Below the pieces are notes generated by a model that was given only the letters and a program-made list of their open reading frames with translations, did not search any database and had not been told where the DNA came from. Positions 17,215-23,565 of a DNA stretch of 64,000 bases are shown piece after piece. Made by a program: the position numbers and the translations under genes. Origin of the DNA: Limnohabitans sp. INBF002. GTDB lineage: Bacteria > Pseudomonadota > Gammaproteobacteria > Burkholderiales > Burkholderiaceae_C. Within the stretch, counting starts at the first letter, position 1. The number at the start of each line of letters is the position of its first letter. The DNA is taken from positions 1,922,001-1,986,000 of the forward strand of contig NZ_AP027055.1 of NCBI RefSeq assembly GCF_027924905.1, given 5' to 3'.

Positions 17215-17841
17215 ATGCCAAATATTGATTTCACTAATTACCCACTAAACAGCTCTGAGAAGACAGAAGAAGGGTTTGATGAAACCATACTCAAAAATAT
17301 ACAACTCATTTTATCTGAATCCGTAAGTACGCATAGGGAGCCTAGACTTGCTCATCTTGTGGTTCAGTCGCCTAATGAGTTAATCTTCGAAAGACTTGGA
17401 GCTGAGATTAGAAGATGGTTCACACAGAGGAAGCCTAGTTGCTCTAGTAAACCGTTATGGATAGCAGTTTATGAGCAATCTAGCAGCAGAGGGTTTCATC
17501 TTCATATAGCTGTTATCGCTGACGGCATCGCTTACGTTGACTTGCAGATTCTCAGTGAGCGACTGTCTAAGTTCAGCAGAAAGGGAAAAGCAAAAGTATT
17601 GAAACGAAAGCGAGTTTTCCTTACGGATAGTGACGGCGTAATTCGTAAAAATGAAGATGGCGGACTCATTCGCAAAGGTCATTCGGATTATCACACCTTA
17701 AAAACAGAGCTAGCTGATGGCTATGAGAGGCTTAGCTATTTTGCAAAATCAATGACCAAGCGTTTAATTCCAAATAGAAAAAAATGTTATCTGGTATGCA
17801 GGTTAAGCAATGCGTTAGCGGCCCAGCGGCCTGAGCTTTAA
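17215..17841 (+). CDS. HUH-type replication-initiator-like protein (inovirus Gp2/YagK-YfjJ-like)
   Basis: A 208-residue protein not assigned with certainty. The segment WIAVYEQSSSRGFHLHIAV carries His95-Leu96-His97, a HUH motif in the setting usual for rolling-circle initiators. Tyr175 and Lys178 in LSYFAKS fit the YxxK motif that supplies the nicking tyrosine. Order and spacing resemble inovirus Gp2 and YagK/YfjJ C-terminal-domain proteins. AAGGAG ahead of ATG 17215 is a strong ribosome binding site. It lies in the tRNA-integrated element next to an AT-rich repeat region, consistent with replication of an excised circle. A role in transfer or mere regulation is not excluded. Confidence 0.6.
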   Translation: MPNIDFTNYPLNSSEKTEEGFDETILKNIQLILSESVSTHREPRLAHLVVQSPNELIFERLGAEIRRWFTQRKPSCSSKPLWIAVYEQSSSRGFHLHIAVIADGIAYVDLQILSERLSKFSRKGKAKVLKRKRVFLTDSDGVIRKNEDGGLIRKGHSDYHTLKTELADGYERLSYFAKSMTKRLIPNRKKCYLVCRLSNALAAQRPEL

Positions 17842-17899
17842 GCTGGACAGTCAAAGCCAATAAGTTGTAACTTTCTTGCCTATGGCTATTAATTAACTA

Positions 17900-17928
17900 T
17901 TGACTATCTTTTTAGCTAGCTATAAAAT
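17900..17928 (+). promoter_or_regulatory. predicted promoter of the serine recombinase gene
   Basis: TTGACT (17900-17905) and TAAAAT (17923-17928) with a 17-base spacer, 27 bases before the ATG at 17956. An 11-bp direct repeat CTATCTTTTTA at 17904-17914 and 17933-17943 straddles the -10 element and could bind a regulator or the recombinase itself. Confidence 0.5.
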
Positions 17929-17955
17929 TACCCTATCTTTTTATCCTTAGTAACT

Positions 17956-18540
17956 ATGTCAAAACACTTTGCCTACTTCAGAGTCAGTACCAATTCCCAA
18001 AGTATTGAAGCTCAACGCCAAGCCATTGGCAGCAACTTTGATGCTGAGTTCATTGATTCAGGAATTAGCGGTAGTGTTATGGCTAAGGATAGAAAGGGGT
18101 TATCAGAACTGATGCTCGTTGCCAGAGCTGGAGACTTAGTTAGCTGTTATGCCATCGACCGTCTTGGTCGCGACTCAATTGACGTTCAACTAACCGTCAA
18201 ACAACTTCTAGAAAAAGGAGTAGAACTAGATATCCACGGCATCGGAAGGATTCATGGCGATATCGGAAAAATGATAGTTGCCCTGCTAGCTCAAGTTGCA
18301 GAAATGGAACGTAGCAAAATCAGAGAGCGTACAGCCGCTGGTCGTGCTGCCGCTAAAGAAAGCTTCGAGGCTACTGGAAAGACTCACAAAGGTAAATCGT
18401 CACTAGGTCGACCCAAAGCAGCTGACCACGCAAAAGTTAAAGCGTGGAGAGAGCTAACCAGCGCCAGCATAAGTCAAACGGCTAAACACTTCAAAATCAG
18501 CGAAGCCACTGTTAAGAACTACTGCAAATCTACAGTTTGA
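17956..18540 (+). CDS. serine recombinase (resolvase/invertase family)
   Basis: A 194-residue small serine recombinase. Ser11 in YFRVSTNSQS is the expected nucleophile, and Arg69 and Arg72 in DRLGRD match the catalytic arginines of gamma-delta resolvase. The long E helix (about residues 100-135) and a C-terminal helix-turn-helix (SISQTAKHFKISEATVKNYC) are present, so it looks complete. In the element it may resolve multimers or invert a segment; an invertible segment was not found. Its stop overlaps the end of the convergent lipoprotein gene by 11 bases. Confidence 0.92.
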   Translation: MSKHFAYFRVSTNSQSIEAQRQAIGSNFDAEFIDSGISGSVMAKDRKGLSELMLVARAGDLVSCYAIDRLGRDSIDVQLTVKQLLEKGVELDIHGIGRIHGDIGKMIVALLAQVAEMERSKIRERTAAGRAAAKESFEATGKTHKGKSSLGRPKAADHAKVKAWRELTSASISQTAKHFKISEATVKNYCKSTV

Positions 18541-19522
18541 CATTATTTTCTAGCAATGCCTTCCTAAGTTCTAAATAGCGTTTCTCGGGAGTGTTCAAAT
18601 CTGGAATCGCTATTACGTTCATATTAGTAATTCTGAACTCCCAACCTTCTGTCTGTGGGTATTTTTTTCTATACACTTCTCCTCGATAGGTCCCCACTGT
18701 AGAAAGTAAAAATATTTTATTTTTATAGTCTATGGTTTTACCACCATCAACTGTGAAAATCACTTTCACAATACCGTCAGATACTAAAACTGGTTCGGCT
18801 CGCCCTCTTCTACCGTATCCATCAAGCGTCAATCGACCTGCTGAGGGAATGGCAAAAGAAAATGTAGTTTCCTCCATTCGACTGCCATAATCTTCTTTAC
18901 TAATGATTCCGTTTTTGGCTGCATCGGCTTGAAGTGCATGAATTCCACCTGCGATAAATCCCAGTCCTAGCCCAGCACCAATGTTATATCCCGCACCCTG
19001 AGCTGGATTTATTGCAGAACCACTACTTACTGAAGTAGCAACAACTTGACTACCGCCAGTAGCCAACGCTGAGGATATAGCTGGTTCTGAGGTTATCTGA
19101 ATCATGCCTGATACCGATACAGCGTCTCCCTTCTCACTTTTTAAGAACCCGCTCGTTCTTTTATCTAGGTCTGCACTTAGCCTCAATACTTGCCCAACCC
19201 TGTGGTTGTAAGTTATACCGTTTAATGCCTCTAAGCTCTCTGAACTATGTTGTTTAATCGGGTAATTTCTCTCAAAATTTATACGCTCTGTAGACCTATC
19301 TGGACTAATAAATCCCGTCTTATCGTTGCCAACACTCAGTGAAATATCTTCTAGCGATTTAGTCAAATCTATTTTGACTGTATTTGAATAGAGATAATTC
19401 TCTGGTTTAATGTTTTTCACGTATTCTGGTGTCGAGGCACAACCAGTAAAAAACACAGACACAGCCGATACCACTACCATGGTATTCAGTAATTTATATC
19501 CATTAAATTGAAATTTATGCAT
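18530..19522 (-). CDS. orphan lipoprotein carried by the element
   Basis: A 330-residue predicted lipoprotein of no family I recognise. Signal peptide with lipobox FTGC near residue 28, followed by ASTPEY; Ala-Ser after the cysteine favours transport to the outer membrane. A glycine-rich hydrophobic stretch (PAQGAGYNIGAGLGLGFIAGG) lies in the middle, and the C-terminal third is rich in beta-type segments. I chose ATG 19522; upstream and downstream ATGs are possible since no strong ribosome site marks one. As the only cargo gene in the element, it might alter the host surface, for example excluding related phages, but this is a guess. Confidence 0.65.
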   Translation of the reverse strand: MHKFQFNGYKLLNTMVVVSAVSVFFTGCASTPEYVKNIKPENYLYSNTVKIDLTKSLEDISLSVGNDKTGFISPDRSTERINFERNYPIKQHSSESLEALNGITYNHRVGQVLRLSADLDKRTSGFLKSEKGDAVSVSGMIQITSEPAISSALATGGSQVVATSVSSGSAINPAQGAGYNIGAGLGLGFIAGGIHALQADAAKNGIISKEDYGSRMEETTFSFAIPSAGRLTLDGYGRRGRAEPVLVSDGIVKVIFTVDGGKTIDYKNKIFLLSTVGTYRGEVYRKKYPQTEGWEFRITNMNVIAIPDLNTPEKRYLELRKALLENNVKL

Positions 19523-19550
19523 ATTTAAGTCGTTGTTGCGTTTTATTTCT

Positions 19551-19585
19551 TCCAATTGACAAACTCCAATATAGGTCAATTTGGA
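19551..19585. promoter_or_regulatory. inverted repeat between lipoprotein and Xre genes
   Basis: TCCAATTGAC (19551-19560) and GTCAATTTGGA (19575-19585) form a near-perfect inverted repeat with one extra base in the right arm. It lies between the divergent lipoprotein and Xre genes, where an operator for the Xre protein would be expected. Confidence 0.4.
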
Positions 19586-19615
19586 CTATATCAGAATGAA
19601 CTTAACCATCAGGGA

Positions 19616-19856
19616 ATGGTTATCTCTGTTCACAACGTTAGATATGCTCGAATGCGCTCAGCACTCAAGGAAGCAAGAAAAAAGGCTGGTCTTTCACAAG
19701 TGCAACTTGCAGAACAGCTGTACATGGAGCAATCAAACCTCTCAAAAATTGAACGGGGGTGAACGCTACATGGATGTGTTCTTTTTCATCGACTACTGCA
19801 AGGCATGTAACGCTGACGCTGCTGCAATCCTTAAGCAGATTGACACCTCTATTTAG
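19616..19856 (+). pseudogene. Xre-type HTH regulator with a one-base frameshift
   Basis: The first frame reads MRSALKEARKKAGLSQVQLA through SNLSKIERG, a classic Cro/CI helix-turn-helix, then stops at TGA. The expected continuation, GERYMDVFFFIDYC and AAAILKQI, is in the +1 frame. Removing one G from the five-G run at 19755-19759 restores one protein of about 80 residues, the usual size of these single-domain Xre proteins. Either the gene is dead or the G-run was miscounted. The start could be ATG 19616 or further upstream. It would be the regulator of the element, divergent from the lipoprotein. Confidence 0.7.
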
Positions 19857-19935
19857 TCATTGATATTTTGAAATCTACACAAGGTAGCTGGCCACATTTT
19901 GCGGTCTATCAAAGACATTTGACAGCCTTCTAAAC

Positions 19936-19995
19936 GGGGACAAAATGGGGGACAAAACACGCAAAATCAGGGGACAGTTTAAAAATAATGTCCCC
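19936..19995 (+). repeat. GGGGACA repeats at right end of element (possible integrase arm sites)
   Basis: GGGGACA occurs at 19936-19942, 19948-19954 and 19970-19976, with an inverted copy TGTCCCC at 19989-19995. The first two continue as AAAA. The same GGGGACAAA word occurs at the left end, 15403-15409, just before the integrase start. Short repeats at both ends inside the attachment sites fit arm-type integrase binding sites. The last pair could also form a 7-bp hairpin. Confidence 0.5.
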
Positions 19996-20054
19996 ATATA
20001 ATGTATAACATATTGATTTATATGAATTTTTCAGGAGTCAACAAGAAGGCAAAC

Positions 20055-20071
20055 TCCTGTCGGGGGCACCA
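20055..20071 (+). repeat. right attachment site (attR)
   Basis: An exact copy of the 17 bases at 15317-15333. Upstream bases do not extend the tRNA, so it is a remnant of the tRNA 3' end and not a second gene. It marks the right border of the element, 19 bases before the end of the Crp/Fnr gene. Confidence 0.9.
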
Positions 20072-20089
20072 TGTTCGCCTACGGGGCTA

Positions 20090-20767
20090 TTAGCCCACGG
20101 GTCGCGTCTTCTCTTGACCGATCCAATAGCAATCACACGAGAGCGCTTCTAAGCCTTTGCGGTTGATGACCTCAATCTCACCTCGCCGCGATTCGATGTA
20201 GCCCAAACCTGTCAGCTTTTTCAACGACAACGTCATCGCCTCGCGTCGAAATCCCAAAATGCCGGACAGCTCTTTGTGTGTGATGGCAATTTTGGATGTC
20301 GAGATGCGGTCTAAGGTGATGAGCATCCAACGAATCAGCTGCTGCTCCACACTGTGGTGTTTGCCGCAGGCAATCGACTGTGCGAGCTGCATGACCATGC
20401 GCCGCATCGCAGCCATGGCGGACTGCATGTAAAAAGGACAAAACGGGTACTCTCGCTGCAAGATGCACACAGGTATGCGATAGGCCAACCCGGAATTTCT
20501 GACATAGGCGCGGTAAAAACTTGGCGCGTTCAAAGCACCCACGGTGCTGGACTTGCTCAACATGTAGGTCTCCACGCTGTAGCCATCGGACATGTCAGTC
20601 ATCATCGACACAATCGCGCCAACGGGGTAATACACATAGGCGGGCACCTCCCCAGTTCTAAAAAGTGTCTCACCTTTGACAAGTGACACAAGCTCCATAT
20701 GGGGCGCTAATTTTTCATACTCAGACTCTGGTAATTCAGCTAGTAATCTATTGATTCGAGGGGTCAT
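20090..20767 (-). CDS. Crp/Fnr family transcriptional regulator
   Basis: A 225-residue Crp/Fnr-type regulator: N-terminal effector beta-barrel (about residues 10-115), a dimerisation helix, and a C-terminal winged helix with HKELSGILGFRREAMTLSLKKL as the recognition region. The N-terminal cysteines needed for an Fnr iron-sulfur cluster are absent. The GExxxRxxxxA phosphate-binding cassette of Crp is not seen either, so the signal is unclear. The next two genes on the same strand encode cytochrome c and a SulP permease carrying its own cyclic-nucleotide domain. Confidence 0.88.
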   Translation of the reverse strand: MTPRINRLLAELPESEYEKLAPHMELVSLVKGETLFRTGEVPAYVYYPVGAIVSMMTDMSDGYSVETYMLSKSSTVGALNAPSFYRAYVRNSGLAYRIPVCILQREYPFCPFYMQSAMAAMRRMVMQLAQSIACGKHHSVEQQLIRWMLITLDRISTSKIAITHKELSGILGFRREAMTLSLKKLTGLGYIESRRGEIEVINRKGLEALSCDCYWIGQEKTRPVG

Positions 20768-20851
20768 TCTTTCAAGCTAACAATATCTCAACAAGACAAA
20801 GCTTACCAAAGATGATTTCCTAACATGGCCTCTGCACAAGCAAGAAATAGC

Positions 20852-21187
20852 TCATGAAGAAAGATTCATGATCCATTTCACAATCTTTTTCGCCTCGTCG
20901 TTGCTGACCAAAGGACGCTCCTGCGAATTGGGCATATTGGCCTTTGAGCTCCAATGCTGCCCACCGCCGTCTTGTGTGCCTTGTTGAATCGTCGAAATCA
21001 GCAGCTGCTCAGCCACTGGATTACCTTTCCAACGTTTGGCAATGCGCTGAAATGAAGGCCCAATGCGCTCAGCCGTAACATCGTGACACTGCATGCATTG
21101 CTTGTCTTTGACCAGATTGACATCCGCAAAGGTGGATGTGCTCATGCCCAGCATGAGGATCAGCAAAATCTTTTCAACTCTGTCCAT
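20852..21187 (-). CDS. small class I cytochrome c
   Basis: A 111-residue exported monohaem cytochrome c of the c551/c552 kind. Signal peptide MDRVEKILLILMLGMSTSTFA, haem site CMQCH followed by IGPSFQRIAKRW, and a distal methionine in SKANMPNSQERPLV. The start ATG 21187 has AAGGAG ahead of it; a longer frame upstream is rejected. It lies between a Crp/Fnr gene and the SulP permease on the same strand. Redox partner unknown. Confidence 0.88.
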   Translation of the reverse strand: MDRVEKILLILMLGMSTSTFADVNLVKDKQCMQCHDVTAERIGPSFQRIAKRWKGNPVAEQLLISTIQQGTQDGGGQHWSSKANMPNSQERPLVSNDEAKKIVKWIMNLSS

Positions 21188-21265
21188 GTTTCCTGCTCCT
21201 TGAATGGCGAAATGCCATCTCGACGCTACCAGCGCGGCGCAAGAAACAGTGTGTGACACACCACA

Positions 21266-23479
21266 TTAGGCCTGCCGCATCTCACGCAATTCAGCATTGG
21301 CATGGCGCAAGCGGTCAGCGATGGCCAGGGCCACCGAGCGCATGACGCTGATGCTCATCACAGGGTCGCCCGCCGCCACAGTGGCAAAGGCTTTACGGTC
21401 AATCGCGATCAATTCGGTTTCACGCGTCGCGTACACGTCTGCCGAGTGCGCGCGGCCATCCAAAAACGACATTTCGCCAAAGAATTGACCACGGCTGAAC
21501 GTGGTGAGGTGAATCGTTTTGCCATTGGCCAAGGGCAAGCTCACCTTCACCTCGCCTCGGCTGATGAGCATCAGCTCATGACCAGTCGAGTCAGCACCAA
21601 ACACCAAATCACCCGCTTGGTACACATGGTGCTGAGCGCAGCGTTCGAGTGCCGCAATTTCTTGCGCATTCAAACCGTGGAAGATTTCAAACTTGCCTAA
21701 AGGAATGCCTTCGTGCGACACATGCGCGTGGCCAGCAAGGGCCAAGGTTTCGTCTTCAATCCATTCCAACGCTTCGTCAAACTCGTCAAAAATTTTGGCC
21801 GTGCTGTCGGACAACAAGCCGATGTGGTCCACGTACGAACGCAAATCTCGCCCGCTGGGTAAACGCTCGGGGACGCGGGTGAGCACCAGCTTGGCATGGC
21901 GCTCGGCCAACATGTTACGAATCCGTTCAATCATGTGGCCTGCGGTCATGTCCATCGACTGCACGCGCATGAAGTCGAGCACCACAAACTTGGCATCGCT
22001 CAACTCGGGCTCAATGGCGGTGTACAACTGATCGGTGGTGCCAAAGAACAAGCTGCCTTGCAATTCAAAAATCACGGTATGGCTGCCCTTCTCGGTCAGC
22101 ACGTCTCGTTCGCGTTGGCCACGCACGCGCGAAGAAAAAATCTTATCGCCAAACGACTTGCGCCGAATGGTGGAGGTGTGAATTTGCTCACGCAAAAACA
22201 GCATGATGGCCAAGGCCACGCCCACGCCCGATGCGGCAATCAAGCTGACCGTATTGGCCACGATGACCACCATCAAAATCACCGCAAAATCAACCATCGT
22301 GTCTTTGGACTTGAGCAACTGCAGCGAGTGCCAATCAATCATTCTGAAACCGATGACGATCAGCAATGCGGCCAAGGCTGACACAGGCACCCATGCGATG
22401 AGCGAAGTCAGCAACAAAATTGCCAACAAGGACCACGCGCCTTGGAACACACCCGACAAATACGTGGTGCCACCACTGGCCTTGTTCACCAAAGTCGCGC
22501 CCATGGTGCCCGCGCCGGGTGCGCCACCAATCAGAGAAGAAGCCAAATTGCCTAAGCCTTGGCCAATCAGTTCTTTGTTGGAGTCATGGCGTGAACCTGT
22601 CATGGCATCCAACACCACGCAGGTCTTGAGGGTGTCAATCGACAGCAACACGGCCAAAGTGATGGCAGGAAACGCAATGTGCGTCCAGTTAGGCATGCCA
22701 GATTCGCTCAAGCTGCGAAAGGGATCGAGCAACGATTCAAAGAAGCCCTCGCCACCAACCGACAGTGGACCAATGATGAACGGGTTGTCGTGCAGGTTGC
22801 GCAACTCCGGCCAGGCAGTAAAGGCCAATAGCCAATAAGAGAGCATTCCGCCTAGCAAGCCCACAATCACCGCAGGCACACGTTTGGAAATGCGTGGCGC
22901 CAGCAACATGAATGCCGCCGTTGCTGCACCGACGATGAGGCTTGGTGCTTGCCAAAGTTCCATCGCGTGTAGGCCCTGCCACCAGTTCATGCCCTTAGGC
23001 AGCGCCATCCACTTTGGCAATTGGCTCATCACGATGATCAGGCCCACGCCACTCAAATAGCCACTCACCACGGGAAACGGCATGTACTTGATGAGTTCGC
23101 CAATGCGCAGCAAGCCAAACGAAATTTGTACCAAGCTGCTGATGAAAGCCACCAAAAACAAGGTCAGCACCACAGCCCCCACACCTGAGCCTTGTTGCGT
23201 CATTTGGATGGTGAGGGCTGACAGCACCGCCGCTGCGGGCGCACACGGCGCAGAAATCAGGCGCTGCGTGCCGCCAAACGTCGCAGCGATCAGGCCTAAC
23301 GCCGTCACCCCCAACATGCCAGCCAACGCGCCTTTGGCGCCAAAGTCTGCGCCCAGCGGCGAAAAGATGGTCACACCAAAAGCAATGGCCGAGGGCAATG
23401 CCACCAACATGGCGGCAAAACCACCCCAGATGTCACCAGATAAATTGGCGCGCGATAGTTGTAATTGAGCGGTAGTCAT
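21266..23479 (-). CDS. SulP anion permease with STAS and cyclic-nucleotide-binding domains
   Basis: A 737-residue inner-membrane transporter. The first ~430 residues form the SulP (SLC26) membrane part, with SGDIWGGFAAMLVALPSAIAFG at the start and GGAPGAGTMGATLVNKASGG in the core. A STAS domain follows (about 460-570), then a Crp-like cyclic-nucleotide fold (about 605-725) with GQFFGEMSFLDGRAHSADVYA. The last contains the GE...R-S/A-A pattern of nucleotide binding, so transport may be gated by cAMP or a similar ligand. Substrate could be sulfate or bicarbonate. It is the first gene of the minus-strand group. Confidence 0.9.
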   Translation of the reverse strand: MTTAQLQLSRANLSGDIWGGFAAMLVALPSAIAFGVTIFSPLGADFGAKGALAGMLGVTALGLIAATFGGTQRLISAPCAPAAAVLSALTIQMTQQGSGVGAVVLTLFLVAFISSLVQISFGLLRIGELIKYMPFPVVSGYLSGVGLIIVMSQLPKWMALPKGMNWWQGLHAMELWQAPSLIVGAATAAFMLLAPRISKRVPAVIVGLLGGMLSYWLLAFTAWPELRNLHDNPFIIGPLSVGGEGFFESLLDPFRSLSESGMPNWTHIAFPAITLAVLLSIDTLKTCVVLDAMTGSRHDSNKELIGQGLGNLASSLIGGAPGAGTMGATLVNKASGGTTYLSGVFQGAWSLLAILLLTSLIAWVPVSALAALLIVIGFRMIDWHSLQLLKSKDTMVDFAVILMVVIVANTVSLIAASGVGVALAIMLFLREQIHTSTIRRKSFGDKIFSSRVRGQRERDVLTEKGSHTVIFELQGSLFFGTTDQLYTAIEPELSDAKFVVLDFMRVQSMDMTAGHMIERIRNMLAERHAKLVLTRVPERLPSGRDLRSYVDHIGLLSDSTAKIFDEFDEALEWIEDETLALAGHAHVSHEGIPLGKFEIFHGLNAQEIAALERCAQHHVYQAGDLVFGADSTGHELMLISRGEVKVSLPLANGKTIHLTTFSRGQFFGEMSFLDGRAHSADVYATRETELIAIDRKAFATVAAGDPVMSISVMRSVALAIADRLRHANAELREMRQA

Positions 23480-23565
23480 TGCTCAAGGTTATCACTGTCT
23501 ACAGGCCTGACTTCAGTCACTCAGACGACTTCTTAAGGGTAATCACGCAAACCTGATCACGCATC

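Larger units (their letters stand above)
15334..20071 (+). mobile_element. 4.7-kb integrative element in tRNA-Arg(CCT)
   Basis: A compact island between 17-bp direct repeats. It is visibly richer in A and T than its flanks and uses different codons. Contents in order: tyrosine integrase, a 471-base non-coding stretch, an HUH-type replication-like protein, a serine recombinase, an oppositely oriented lipoprotein and a frameshifted Xre regulator. No capsid, portal, conjugation or known resistance genes are seen. It could be a satellite, a reduced inovirus-like or plasmid-like integrated element, or a decayed mobilisable element. The left end regenerates an intact tRNA. Confidence 0.85.

Noticed and set aside
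19936..19995. Short repeats considered as a CRISPR array
   Set aside because: Repeats are 7-9 bases with irregular spacing, and no cas genes are in the window.
20055..20071. Possible second tRNA gene
   Set aside because: Only the last 17 bases of a tRNA are present; it is the right attachment site.
22203..22838. Open frame of 211 codons on the plus strand
   Set aside because: It lies wholly opposite the SulP permease, which has clear domains and codon use; low-complexity translation without motifs.
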